A DNA stretch of 64,000 nt from Clostridium yunnanense (GTDB lineage Bacteria > Bacillota > Clostridia > Clostridiales > Clostridiaceae): positions 124,001 to 188,000 of the forward strand of contig NZ_JAENHN010000053.1 of assembly GCF_016595795.1 (NCBI RefSeq), given 5' to 3'. The notes beneath the pieces were generated by a model. That model was not told where the DNA came from. It did not search any database and worked only from the letters and a program-made list of their open reading frames with translations. Both the position numbers and the translations under genes were made by a program. Of this stretch, positions 15,211 to 24,012 are shown one piece after another (position 1 is the first letter of the stretch; each line of letters begins with the position of its first letter).

Positions 15211-16377
15211 TCACTTCAAAGACTTTATTCTCTCTGCGTTACTTACTATACTTGTGATTCTAACTCCAAAGTTTTCATCAACTACCACAACTTCACCAAA
15301 AGCTACCCTTTTGCCATTTACTAAAATTTCTACAGGTTCATCAGCAACTTTATCTAGTTCAATTAATGATCCATTACTTAGAGATAGAATATCTTTAATA
15401 CTTTTTTTAGTTCTACCAAGAACCACAGATATTTCTAATGGAACATCTAATATTAAATCTATATTTTTATGTGCTGGACCTGAAGGACTTGAAGCTAAAT
15501 TATCAAAAGATGCTTGATGAACTTCTACAGGAGTTCTTTGCTCTTGATATATAGGTTTCTCTTGTACAAAGTGATTATAGTCATTGTGACTTTCTTGGGC
15601 ATGATATGTATTAGATGGTTCAGGATTACTAGCTGCTCTTACTTCCTGTTGTGGTGCTCTTTCTTGCACTTTAGGTTGCTCAGGCACTGGTTCACTTTTC
15701 TGCTCTTCCCCCATCATTATTGAAACAATCTTTTTAGCTGTTTTTAGTGGTAATAACTGCATTATGTTACTATCTACCAAATCGCCAATTGTTAGTTTGA
15801 AGGATACTTTAACTAAAATATCGTCATCATTAATTCCTTCAGAAACTGGTTCATTTTCTTCATCCCAAGTCTTTGAAATAGGTGGTGATATATTTACTTC
15901 TCTTGCAAACATAGTAGCCATTGAGGTTGCTGCAGAACCAATCATCTGATTCATCGCTTCCTGTACTGCACTTAGTTCTATTTCTGATAATTCTGTAGTA
16001 TTTACAGTACCATCTCCACCCATCATAAGGTTAGCTATTACTGCAGCATCACTAATTTGCATTATTAATATATTTTTACCTAATATTCCTGAGGTATATT
16101 CTACTTCAAGTACTATATTAGGAATATGAAATTGCTCTTTTAGCTCTCCCAAGGTTGTTGTACTTACTACTGGAGTAGTAATATTAACCGACTGATTGAT
16201 TATTTGGGAAAGAGCTGTTGAAGCTGAACCCATTGAAATATTCCCTATCTCACCTAACAGATCTTTATCTATATCTGAAATACTTTCTTCAGTGTTACCT
16301 GTTGTGGATTCGGCTGGTGTTGATGGACCATTCAACAAAGAATCTATCTCTTCTTGTGTAAGAAATCCATTACTCAT
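15211..16377 (-). CDS. fliY: flagellar motor switch phosphatase FliY (CheC-like plus FliN domain)
   Basis: Switch-complex protein, 388 aa, that also dephosphorylates CheY-P. An N-terminal peptide FLTQEEIDSLLNG resembles the CheY-binding segment of FliM; residues about 38-210 form a CheC-type domain with the first active-site helix (LLGEIGNISMGSASTALSQI, Glu43/Asn46) and a second (ELSAVQEAMNQMIGSA); a Pro/Gln/Glu-rich linker follows; the last 80 residues are the FliN/SpoA domain (DVPLEISVVLGRTKKSIKDI). The ATG at 16377 overlaps the fliM stop by 8 bases and matches the N terminus of relatives; its SD is weak. Confidence 0.95.
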   Translation of the reverse strand: MSNGFLTQEEIDSLLNGPSTPAESTTGNTEESISDIDKDLLGEIGNISMGSASTALSQIINQSVNITTPVVSTTTLGELKEQFHIPNIVLEVEYTSGILGKNILIMQISDAAVIANLMMGGDGTVNTTELSEIELSAVQEAMNQMIGSAATSMATMFAREVNISPPISKTWDEENEPVSEGINDDDILVKVSFKLTIGDLVDSNIMQLLPLKTAKKIVSIMMGEEQKSEPVPEQPKVQERAPQQEVRAASNPEPSNTYHAQESHNDYNHFVQEKPIYQEQRTPVEVHQASFDNLASSPSGPAHKNIDLILDVPLEISVVLGRTKKSIKDILSLSNGSLIELDKVADEPVEILVNGKRVAFGEVVVVDENFGVRITSIVSNAERIKSLK

Positions 16378-17365
16378 AATCTTCCACATCCTTACCTATA
16401 ATGTCAAGTATGGCTACTCCCATATTTTTACCAACTATACCTGGTTTGGCCAGGTAACATTTTTCGTCTTCAACTACTACTGTTACAGGACTATTATACT
16501 TGTTATCAAGCTTAATCACATCACCTGTCACCAATCGTAAGAAATCATCAATGCTAATTTCTGTACTACCAAGTTCTACCTTAACATTTACATCTACGAC
16601 ATCTAATCTTTTTTCTAGATCATGTCTTGTATGTTCAAGATCGTCATCAGCACCTGCTTGGAACCAGTTTTGCATCACTAGCTTATCAAGAATCTTTTCA
16701 ATGCTTAAATAAGGTATACAAAGATTTATAAAAGTATTACTCTTACCCATTTCCACTGAAAAAGTTATTAATGCTACTGGTTCATTTGGTGCTAATGTTT
16801 GGTTTAAAGCAGGATTAGTTTCTAAACTTTCTACTTCTATATCAACATCCATGACATCTTCCCAAGCAAGCTTTAGGTTTGATAGCACTCCTGTTGCTAC
16901 TTGAGTAATTATATTTTTATCTATATCCGTAAACTCTTTACTTACATGTCTTCTCTCTCCCGTTCCTCCTAACAGTATATCAATAACTTGAAAGGAGAAA
17001 CTAGGATTCATCTCAAAAAGAATTGAACCATTTAAAGGTGGCATTTTAAACAAAAGCAGTGTAGTTGGATTTGACACACTATGAATAAATTCTTCATAGG
17101 TTACCTGCTCTATGTTTTCTATCTTAACCTTTGTATTCTTTCTTACCTGAGCAGTAAGAAAATTAGATATTATTCTTGCAAAATTATCATGTATAAGTTC
17201 AAGTGTCCTTATATGCTCTTTAGAAAACTTTTGAGGACTTCTAAAGTCATAAACTTTCACTTTTTGTTTTTCTTCATCTTTTTGCAATTCCTCTGGCTCA
17301 AGCTCTCCAGCAGACAAGGCAGACAATAGGGCGTCTATTTCACTTTGTGATAATACATCTGCCAT
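16370..17365 (-). CDS. fliM: flagellar motor switch protein FliM
   Basis: C-ring protein that receives CheY-P. 331 aa: N-terminal CheY-binding peptide (VLSQSEIDALLSAL), middle domain with the GGTGERR segment (ILLGGTGERRHVSKEFTDIDKNI), and C-terminal SpoA domain (VELGSTEISIDDFLRLVTGDVIKLD). GTGAGGTAAGC precedes ATG. It is followed by fliY with an 8-base overlap. Confidence 0.97.
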   Translation of the reverse strand: MADVLSQSEIDALLSALSAGELEPEELQKDEEKQKVKVYDFRSPQKFSKEHIRTLELIHDNFARIISNFLTAQVRKNTKVKIENIEQVTYEEFIHSVSNPTTLLLFKMPPLNGSILFEMNPSFSFQVIDILLGGTGERRHVSKEFTDIDKNIITQVATGVLSNLKLAWEDVMDVDIEVESLETNPALNQTLAPNEPVALITFSVEMGKSNTFINLCIPYLSIEKILDKLVMQNWFQAGADDDLEHTRHDLEKRLDVVDVNVKVELGSTEISIDDFLRLVTGDVIKLDNKYNSPVTVVVEDEKCYLAKPGIVGKNMGVAILDIIGKDVEDYE

Positions 17366-17386
17366 ACGCTTACCTCACTTCACTAA

Positions 17387-17788
17387 TTAAATTTTTAGTA
17401 TTTTACTTATATCTACTAATGTAACTAGTTTATCATCGAAATTCACTATACCTTTTACATAGCTTTGATATTTTTCATTCTCAAGTCTTTGAATAAGCTT
17501 TTCATCAATTTCTAAAACCTCTTCAACCTCATCAACAGATATACCTACTTGTTCATCATCAACATTCAATATTATTATGTTACTTTGAGCTTTTGATGAC
17601 TTCGGTATATTAAGTAGTAGATTTATATCCAGTAGAGGTATTATACTACCTCTAAGGTTTATAAGTCCTCTAATGTGCTCTGGGGCTTTTGGTACTTTAG
17701 TCACTTCTGTCATATCAGTAATACTCTGAACTTTAGATGTTTCTACAGCAAAAAGTTCATCACTAATCTTAAAAACAACAACTTGCAT
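17387..17788 (-). CDS. cheW: chemotaxis coupling protein CheW
   Basis: Adaptor that joins chemoreceptors to CheA. 133 aa. Typical CheW pattern: VVFKISDELFAVETSKVQSI, then VTKVPKAPEHIRGLINLRGSIIPLLDI and DKLVTLVDISKIL. The start at 17788 has AAGGGGG 7 bases upstream; the earlier ATG is too close to the SD. First of two cheW genes in the window, between cheY and fliM. Confidence 0.95.
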   Translation of the reverse strand: MQVVVFKISDELFAVETSKVQSITDMTEVTKVPKAPEHIRGLINLRGSIIPLLDINLLLNIPKSSKAQSNIIILNVDDEQVGISVDEVEEVLEIDEKLIQRLENEKYQSYVKGIVNFDDKLVTLVDISKILKI

Positions 17789-17803
17789 TTTCATGCCCCC
17801 TTA

Positions 17804-18163
17804 TTAACCAATCGCTTTTTTGATTGCTTCTAACACTCTATCTGCTTGGAATGGTTTTACTATAAAATCTTTTGCACCTGCTCTTATTGCATCCATAACC
17901 ATACCTTGTTGGCCCATGGCACTGCACATTATTACCTTAGCTGCTGGATCAAATGCTTTGATGTTTTTAACTGCTTCAATTCCATCCATATCTGGCATTG
18001 TTATATCCATAGTTACTACATCTGGTTTTTCCTTCTTATAAAGCTCTACAGCTTTAATTCCATTACTTGCTTCACCTACAACCTCAAATCCATTCTTTTC
18101 AAGAATATCCTTTATCATCATTCTCATAAATGCTGCGTCATCAACAATTAATACTCTAGCCAT
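17804..18163 (-). CDS. cheY: chemotaxis response regulator CheY
   Basis: Single receiver domain, 119 aa, that carries phosphate from CheA to FliM/FliY. The acidic pair (VDDAAFMR), the phospho-acceptor Asp (VVTMDITMPDMDG), the Ser/Thr site (VIMCSAMGQQ) and the conserved Lys (FIVKPFQ) are all present. GGGGGATTCTAA precedes ATG. Located between cheC, which acts on CheY-P, and cheW. Confidence 0.97.
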   Translation of the reverse strand: MARVLIVDDAAFMRMMIKDILEKNGFEVVGEASNGIKAVELYKKEKPDVVTMDITMPDMDGIEAVKNIKAFDPAAKVIMCSAMGQQGMVMDAIRAGAKDFIVKPFQADRVLEAIKKAIG

Positions 18164-18178
18164 TTAGAATCCCCCTAT

Positions 18179-18781
18179 CTATATTACGCCTATCGAATTT
18201 AATATTTTTTCTAAAGATCCAGGATTTGGGACAAAGTAAAAATGTCCACCAATATTTTCCGAATCTTCGCCTAATAGCATTGTTTCTATTTCCAATACAC
18301 TATCTGAATACTGTGCTGACTCTACAAAAGTAGAGCTTAGTATCGCACTTAGCATATCAAAGGCCACAGCCGGAACTGATGGCATAATGCTTAAGTTTGT
18401 AAGTCTTGCTATTGCATTCATATATGCTGCAGAAATAATATTACCTATTTCACATAGCACTGAATTTCCCATCTCGCTAAACTCATCTTCCTTCATTCCA
18501 GTCAGTACTTCTATTATATTAGAAGCTATAGATTTTTCAAATACAAATAATATATTTCCTGGTGCATCGCCTAGTACTTTTACTAGTACCGCCGCCACCA
18601 ATTCTTCCTCAGAAACAAAATTATAAATATCCATAAAATCTATTACCTTAACATTTGGAACTGTCATGTCAATTTTTCTGTTTAACAATTGAGAAAGAGC
18701 AGTTGCTGCATTCCCTGCACCAATATTGCTTACTTCTTTAAGTGCATCTAGTTGAAGTGCACTTAATTGAGTATAATCCAT
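18179..18781 (-). CDS. cheC: CheY-P phosphatase CheC
   Basis: 200 aa. Both active-site helices of a two-site CheC are present: LKEVSNIGAGNAATALSQLLNR and LCEIGNIISAAYMNAIARL, each with the Glu-x-x-Asn pair. CheC removes phosphate from CheY and works with CheD, which is also encoded here. The start is ATG 18781, with GGAGG 6 bases upstream; the frame opens one codon earlier at a GTG. Confidence 0.95.
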   Translation of the reverse strand: MDYTQLSALQLDALKEVSNIGAGNAATALSQLLNRKIDMTVPNVKVIDFMDIYNFVSEEELVAAVLVKVLGDAPGNILFVFEKSIASNIIEVLTGMKEDEFSEMGNSVLCEIGNIISAAYMNAIARLTNLSIMPSVPAVAFDMLSAILSSTFVESAQYSDSVLEIETMLLGEDSENIGGHFYFVPNPGSLEKILNSIGVI

Positions 18782-18801
18782 CACAATCCTCCTTCTAGTT
18801 C

Positions 18802-20853
18802 CTAGATTAAAGCACCTACATCAAGTATAAGTGTAACAAGACCATTACCAAGTATTGTTGCTCCTATATACTCGTTTAGTCCTTCAAGAGTTTTTCCTAA
18901 AGGTTTTATTACTATTTCTTGCTGTCCTAATAAAGAATCAACTAAAAGACCAACAACTTTATCTCCAACCTTAACTATTATAATAAAATTCTTATCCTTT
19001 TTGCTAGTATCAATTTGTAAAGTTTCATTAAGTCTAATTAGAGGTATAACATTTTCTCTATAAACTATAACTTCTCTTCCATTAGTCTTCTTTATTCTAT
19101 CTTCCTTATAGTCTATAACTCTATCTATGAAACCTAGAGAAATTGCAAGTGTTTCTTCTCCAACTTTAACAAGCAAAGCTTGAATTATTTGAAGTGTAAG
19201 AGGAAGTCTTATTATAAAACTTGAACCTTTTCCTATTTCACTTACTACATCAACAGTTCCTCCAAGTGCAGATATTTTTGTCTTTACAACATCCATACCT
19301 ACGCCTCTACCTGATATATCTGTTACTACTTCGTTAGTGCTAAAGCCTTGAGAGAAAATCAAATTCTTTATATCATTTTCAGTCATTCCTTCAGTGTTTA
19401 TACCCACTTTTTCAGCTTTACGTCTAACTTTTTCAACATCGATACCATTACCGTCATCTTCTACTCTTATTACAGCCTTTGTACCCTCTTGATATGCTGA
19501 TAGTTTGATTGTACCTACAGGATCTTTGCCTGATTTTGCTCTATCTTCTTTGCTTTCTACTCCATGATCTGCCGCATTTCTTAATAAGTGAATTAATGGT
19601 TCACCTATTTCATCTATTACAGTTCTATCTAATTCTGTATCTTGACCTTCAACAATGAAGTTAATTTCCTTGTTCAATTCTACAGAAAGATCTCTAATCA
19701 TTCTAGGGAATCTATTAAATACAACTTCTAGAGGAAGCATTCTTATCTTCATAACAAGATCTTGTAAGTCAGAAGTAGTTCTGGCAACTTGTTCAAGAGT
19801 TTCATTTAGCTCTTGAGCTCTATAATTTGTGCTTATTTGTTCCAATCTAGTTCTATGTATAACTAACTCAGAAACCATGTTCATAAGTTTATCTAGACGT
19901 TCCAAATCAACTCTTACTGATTGATGTACCTTCTTTGTTTGAGTAGCTGGATTATTGCTCTTTTTTTCTTCAACTTTTTCTTTATTTGTAACTATAGATT
20001 TAGGTGTTAATGGTTTTGACGTTTCATTTACTTCAGCCTTAGCTATTGATTCATCTTTAGTTTTTACAATTTCATTTACTTTTTCTATTCTTAATTCGAC
20101 TTCTTCTGTAGAAACTTTATCCACTTCTGAGATATTTTTAACAAGTTTTTCAATTTCTTCAGCATTTAGTGTAGTAATAACGATAAGTTCAATGCTAAAA
20201 TCAAAGTTTTCGTTTTCTATATCTTCTGTAGAAGGATATGATTTTATTACTTCTCCATGCTCTTCTAATTCTTTAAATATTAAAAAAGCTCTAGCAGACT
20301 TTAATAAAGTATTCTCATTAAGACTTATAAAAACTCTTATAGCTTTATAGCCTTTTTCATGAGCTTGCTTAATTACATTCATGTCATATTCATTTATGTC
20401 TATTATGTAATCTGATGAACTCTTATTTTCTGATACTTCTTCTACTATATCAACTGCAACACTATCTTGCTGCTCATTAGTACTTATATCATGTAAGTCC
20501 TTCATTATATTTTCTATTTCAACTTTTTCTTCTATACCTTCTGATATATTATTTACCATTCTTTCAAGAGTATCTAGGCAATCAAAAAGTACTGTAACTA
20601 CATTTTGTGTAACTTTCAGTTCGCCTTCTCTAAATTTAGAAAGAACATCCTCCATTTTATGAGTTAGCTCTGCTATATCGCTAAATCCCATTGTTGCAGC
20701 CATCCCTTTTATAGTATGAGCTACTCTAAATATTTCATTTAACTTATCAATATCATCTGGTTTTTGTTCCAAATCAAGCAAAGATTCATTTAGAGTCTGC
20801 AAATTATCCATGGACTCTTCTAAGAACATTGAAAGATATTGAGATGTGTCCAT
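18802..20853 (-). CDS. cheA: chemotaxis histidine kinase CheA
   Basis: 683 aa. Domains in order: HPt with phospho-accepting His46 (FRVAHTIKGMAATMGF); a CheY-binding P2 region (about 170-260); a Lys/Glu-rich linker; dimerisation domain (VRVDLERLDKLMNMVSELVIH); HATPase (LIHLLRNAADHGVE, VEDDGNGID, GRGVGMDVVK); C-terminal CheW-like P5. The true start is ATG 20853 with AGGAGG 8 bases before it. The same frame is open a further 65 codons upstream, but only because the 45-bp repeats there are a multiple of three. Confidence 0.97.
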   Translation of the reverse strand: MDTSQYLSMFLEESMDNLQTLNESLLDLEQKPDDIDKLNEIFRVAHTIKGMAATMGFSDIAELTHKMEDVLSKFREGELKVTQNVVTVLFDCLDTLERMVNNISEGIEEKVEIENIMKDLHDISTNEQQDSVAVDIVEEVSENKSSSDYIIDINEYDMNVIKQAHEKGYKAIRVFISLNENTLLKSARAFLIFKELEEHGEVIKSYPSTEDIENENFDFSIELIVITTLNAEEIEKLVKNISEVDKVSTEEVELRIEKVNEIVKTKDESIAKAEVNETSKPLTPKSIVTNKEKVEEKKSNNPATQTKKVHQSVRVDLERLDKLMNMVSELVIHRTRLEQISTNYRAQELNETLEQVARTTSDLQDLVMKIRMLPLEVVFNRFPRMIRDLSVELNKEINFIVEGQDTELDRTVIDEIGEPLIHLLRNAADHGVESKEDRAKSGKDPVGTIKLSAYQEGTKAVIRVEDDGNGIDVEKVRRKAEKVGINTEGMTENDIKNLIFSQGFSTNEVVTDISGRGVGMDVVKTKISALGGTVDVVSEIGKGSSFIIRLPLTLQIIQALLVKVGEETLAISLGFIDRVIDYKEDRIKKTNGREVIVYRENVIPLIRLNETLQIDTSKKDKNFIIIVKVGDKVVGLLVDSLLGQQEIVIKPLGKTLEGLNEYIGATILGNGLVTLILDVGALI

Positions 20854-20860
20854 TGTTATC

Positions 20861-21019
20861 CCTCCTGTATTCCTTATTAGCACATGACAATTATTAATTG
20901 TCATGCCTCCTGTATTCCTTATTAGCACACAACAATTATTAATTGTTGTGCCTCCTGTATTCCTTATTAGCACATAACAATTATTAATTGTTATGCCTCC
21001 TGCATTCCTTATCAGTACC
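20861..21019 (-). repeat. 45-bp tandem repeats in the cheA leader, each with an SD-like site and a palindrome
   Basis: Three full 45-bp units (starting at 20861, 20906, 20951) and a partial fourth (20996-21019). On the transcript each unit has GTGCTAATAAGGAATACAGGAGG, then a 23-nt palindrome: 20883-20905, 20928-20950, 20973-20995. The palindrome arms differ at two positions between copies (CATGAC, CACAAC, CATAAC) and the other arm changes to match each time (GTCATG, GTTGTG, GTTATG). The real cheA SD is the last copy of the AGGAGG. ATG or GTG followed by TGC TAA occurs once per unit. Confidence 0.9.
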
Positions 21020-21224
21020 TTAAAGTTATTATCACTAAAATTAACCAAGCAATACGCACTAATTGCATTTAAATAATAAACTTATGTAGTCGTTTTTTTC
21101 TAAGTCACAGCAATCACACATCATATTCTTATTGAAAATATGTAAAACCAACATAACCTTTTCAGTTATTCAACACTTATTATTCGTGCGAAGTGGTTAA
21201 TTTCTTTATAGCAATTATTAACTT

Positions 21225-21989
21225 TTATAATTTTCTATAAATAAAAGTAGAAGCTTTTTCAAATCCAAAATCTTTGTAATTATAAATACTTTCAGTAGCC
21301 CCTACAAATAATAATCCACCTTTTTTAAGGGATGCTGCAAATCTCTTGTATATATCATTCTTCACATCTACGTTAAAATAGATGACTACATTTCTACATA
21401 CAATTAAATCAAAGTTATTCTCATAACTATCTAGTATAAGGTCATGCTTTTTGAAAGTAACCATGTTTTTCACACTTTGTTCTATATAATACTTATCTTT
21501 AACTTTCTTAAAGTACCTTTCCAATTCTCTAGGCTTTACATTCTTCATTTCATTATCAGTGTATTCACCAAACTTAGCTTTCTGAAGAATTGTATTATCT
21601 ATATCAGTGGCTAGTATCTTATGTCTGCCATTTGGACTTACATTATTCAAAATCATAGAGATTGAATACGGTTCACAACCGATAGAACAAGCAGCACTCC
21701 AAATCTTAAGACTATTATTAGCTGCAGACTCTTTTTTCAAAATCGCCTCTAGCTCATCAAATAATTCTGGATTTCTAAAAAACTCTGTAACATTAATAGT
21801 TATAAAATCTAAGAATCTTTGTCTATGCTCTCTATCAGTTTTAATCAACTTCGTATATTCTTCTAGTGATTTGACTCCTAATCTTGTCATTAAACTTTCT
21901 ATTCTTCTGTTAAGCTGGGTTGGTTTATACGCTGATAAATTTATCCCTAGCTCCTTATGTACCCATTGATGAAACTGGCCAAAATCCAT
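21225..21989 (-). CDS. cheR: chemotaxis protein methyltransferase CheR
   Basis: Methylates glutamates of chemoreceptors using SAM. 254 aa. N-terminal helical domain, then the catalytic domain with ITINVTEFFRNPELFDELE, the SAM-binding segment KIWSAACSIGCEPYSISMIL, and DLIVCRNVVIYFN. The SD (AAAGGATAG) is moderate. 10 bases before cheB in transcription order it is downstream; together they form the adaptation module. About 180 bp separates it from the cheA leader repeats. Confidence 0.96.
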   Translation of the reverse strand: MDFGQFHQWVHKELGINLSAYKPTQLNRRIESLMTRLGVKSLEEYTKLIKTDREHRQRFLDFITINVTEFFRNPELFDELEAILKKESAANNSLKIWSAACSIGCEPYSISMILNNVSPNGRHKILATDIDNTILQKAKFGEYTDNEMKNVKPRELERYFKKVKDKYYIEQSVKNMVTFKKHDLILDSYENNFDLIVCRNVVIYFNVDVKNDIYKRFAASLKKGGLLFVGATESIYNYKDFGFEKASTFIYRKL

Positions 21990-21999
21990 AGTTTATCTA

Positions 22000-23040
22000 C
22001 TATCCTTTCACTAATGTAACGATTTTTTTTGCTATATATCCTAGTTGTAGTACTTCATCAACTTTTCCTGTCTCAAAAGTGGCTTTAGGCATTCCATAAA
22101 TAGTGCAAGTGGACTCATCTTCAGAAATGGTATGTCCTCCAACATTTTTTATGGCTACAGTGCCTTGTGCTCCATCTTTTCCCATACCAGTCAATACTAC
22201 TGATAATAAATTTTTACCGTACACTGAAGCTGAACTATTAAACAGCTTATCTACGGCTGGTCTCACGCCCCAAATGCTAGGTTCCTGATTTAATGAAATT
22301 CTCTTTTCTTTTGATATTTCCATATGGAACCCACCAGGAGCAATATATATTACATTTTTCTCAATTCGCATATCATTTTCTGCTTCCACAACTTTCAGAT
22401 TACAAAGGTTATTTAATCTCTCAGCAAAAGTTTTTGTAAATCCAGCTGGCATATGCTGAACAACTAAAACTGGAACCTCTAAATTGTTAGGAAGCTCTGT
22501 CAATACAGTTTGAAGAGCTCTCGGACCACCTGTAGAAGCGCCAATTACTACTGCGTCTATTTTGTTAGATGCTTTTTTAGTAGTAATAACTCTTGACGGC
22601 TCCTTTGGCTCAACTTTAAAGTCAAACAATGATCTCTTTATAGATGCTACTGCTCTTATTTTATGTACTAGCTCAAGCTTAACCTTATTAATATCAAGCG
22701 AGATCGATCCAGATGGTTTTGAAACGAAATCAGCAGCACCAGCATCTAAACAATCCAATGTTGTTCTTGATGAGCTTGTAGTTAAGCTACTTAACATTAT
22801 AACCTTAGCATTTCTATTAGTGAGTTTCAGTTTCTTCAGCGCAGTAATACCATCCATTTTGGGCATTTCTACGTCTAAGGTAATTACATCTGGGTTATAA
22901 CCTCCAACCTTGTCAACGAACTCCTCACCATTTCTTGCAGTAGCTATAACTTCCATATCTGTCTCTTCATTTATCATGTCAGAAATTATCTTTCTCATAA
23001 GTGCAGAATCGTCTACTACCATAACTTTTATTTTATTCAA
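22000..23040 (-). CDS. cheB: chemotaxis methylesterase/deamidase CheB
   Basis: About 346 aa: N-terminal receiver domain (VVDDSALMRK; phospho-acceptor in VITLDVEMPKMDG; Lys in FVSKPSG) and C-terminal esterase with the Ser-His-Asp triad (IGASTGGPRALQ; VQHMPAGFTKTFAERL; LTGMGKDGAQG). I place the start at TTG 23040, with GGAG 8 bases upstream; a GTG three codons earlier overlaps the SD. It follows cheD. Confidence 0.96.
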   Translation of the reverse strand: MNKIKVMVVDDSALMRKIISDMINEETDMEVIATARNGEEFVDKVGGYNPDVITLDVEMPKMDGITALKKLKLTNRNAKVIMLSSLTTSSSRTTLDCLDAGAADFVSKPSGSISLDINKVKLELVHKIRAVASIKRSLFDFKVEPKEPSRVITTKKASNKIDAVVIGASTGGPRALQTVLTELPNNLEVPVLVVQHMPAGFTKTFAERLNNLCNLKVVEAENDMRIEKNVIYIAPGGFHMEISKEKRISLNQEPSIWGVRPAVDKLFNSSASVYGKNLLSVVLTGMGKDGAQGTVAIKNVGGHTISEDESTCTIYGMPKATFETGKVDEVLQLGYIAKKIVTLVKG

Positions 23041-23053
23041 GATTATCACTCCA

Positions 23054-23542
23054 TTAAAGTTCTATAATACCTTGTCCTACAATCTTTATTATTACCTTGC
23101 CAGTCTTTGAATCTAAAACCATTGTTCTTCCTTTATTTCCACCTAGATGGGAAGCAAGAACTTGAAGTTGTAATTCTTTTAAAGTTTTTGCTACAGCTTC
23201 ACCATTTCTTTTTCCAATATCACTTATCATGCTTTTATCGGAAAAATTAAACATCGATGCTCCTCCAGCTATCTTTACAGTCAAATTCCTTTTTTGGCAT
23301 CCTAACCTTTCCATCTTTTCAATTAGAATCGGAATAGCTAGATCAGCAAATTTATACGGATTTTTCACTTCTTTAAACTGAGTTGAATCAGGTAACATTA
23401 TATGTGACAACCCGCCAATCAATTTAACTTTATCAAATACTGCTATTCCAACGCACGAACCTAGTCCTATTGTCATTATTTTATCTGGATAATTTACAGT
23501 ATTTAAATCAGCAATACCTACTTTGATTTCTGCATCTATCAT
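23054..23542 (-). CDS. cheD: chemoreceptor deamidase CheD
   Basis: 162 aa. Catalytic Cys in TIGLGSCVGIAVFD and His in GGLSHIMLPDS are present, plus the KIAGGASMF segment. CheD deamidates receptor glutamines and partners with CheC. AGGTGGTTCT precedes ATG. Sits between cheW and cheB. Confidence 0.96.
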   Translation of the reverse strand: MIDAEIKVGIADLNTVNYPDKIMTIGLGSCVGIAVFDKVKLIGGLSHIMLPDSTQFKEVKNPYKFADLAIPILIEKMERLGCQKRNLTVKIAGGASMFNFSDKSMISDIGKRNGEAVAKTLKELQLQVLASHLGGNKGRTMVLDSKTGKVIIKIVGQGIIEL

Positions 23543-23551
23543 AGAACCACC

Positions 23552-24001
23552 TTATAGCAACTTAGTTTTTTCTTCCTCTGTTAAAATTTTAGATAAATCT
23601 AAGAGGATTACTATATTTTCCTTTAATCTTATTAGTCCTTTTATATATCTTCTTGAAATACTTGCAGCAATTGCTGGAGGGTTTTCTATTAAATTAACTT
23701 CTACATCTTTAACCTCATAGACATTGTCAACAATAATGCCCATCTTAGATTCACTTTCCTTAACAACAATAATCTTTGTTTCAGCTAAATTTACTTTAGT
23801 ATTAAACCCAAATTTTTTAGATAAATTAACTACAGGTAAAATACTTTCCTCATAATTAATAACTCCGTCAACGAAGCTTGGTACATCAGGTAACACAGTT
23901 GGTGTTTCATAACCTAATATTCTTTCTACTTCCATTATGTCAGTAGCGTAATGCTCTCCATTTAAACTAAAAATCAGTAACTTTATTTCCTTGTTAGCCA
24001 T
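23552..24001 (-). CDS. cheW: chemotaxis coupling protein CheW (second copy)
   Basis: 149 aa CheW-domain protein: LLIFSLNGEHYATDIMEVERILGYETPTVLPDVPSFVDGVINYEESILPVVNL, then IKGLIRLKENIVILLDLSKIL. More divergent than the copy at 17387 (FVDGVINYEES replaces HIRGLINLRGS). AAGGGGGATTAAA precedes ATG. It may couple a different receptor set or act like CheV without a receiver domain; this is inference. Confidence 0.9.
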   Translation of the reverse strand: MANKEIKLLIFSLNGEHYATDIMEVERILGYETPTVLPDVPSFVDGVINYEESILPVVNLSKKFGFNTKVNLAETKIIVVKESESKMGIIVDNVYEVKDVEVNLIENPPAIAASISRRYIKGLIRLKENIVILLDLSKILTEEEKTKLL

Positions 24002-24012
24002 TTTAATCCCCC

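Noticed and set aside
19955-20350. 131-codon open frame opposite cheA
   Set aside because: Shadow of cheA in another frame; Ser/Phe-rich composition typical of antisense frames.
20861-21019. CRISPR-like array before cheA
   Set aside because: The units are contiguous 45-bp tandem copies with no variable spacers and no cas genes.
20854-21048. 65-codon N-terminal extension of CheA with repeats such as VLIRNTGGTTINNC
   Set aside because: It is the translation of the 45-bp leader repeats; the ATG at 20853 has its own SD and gives the standard CheA N terminus.
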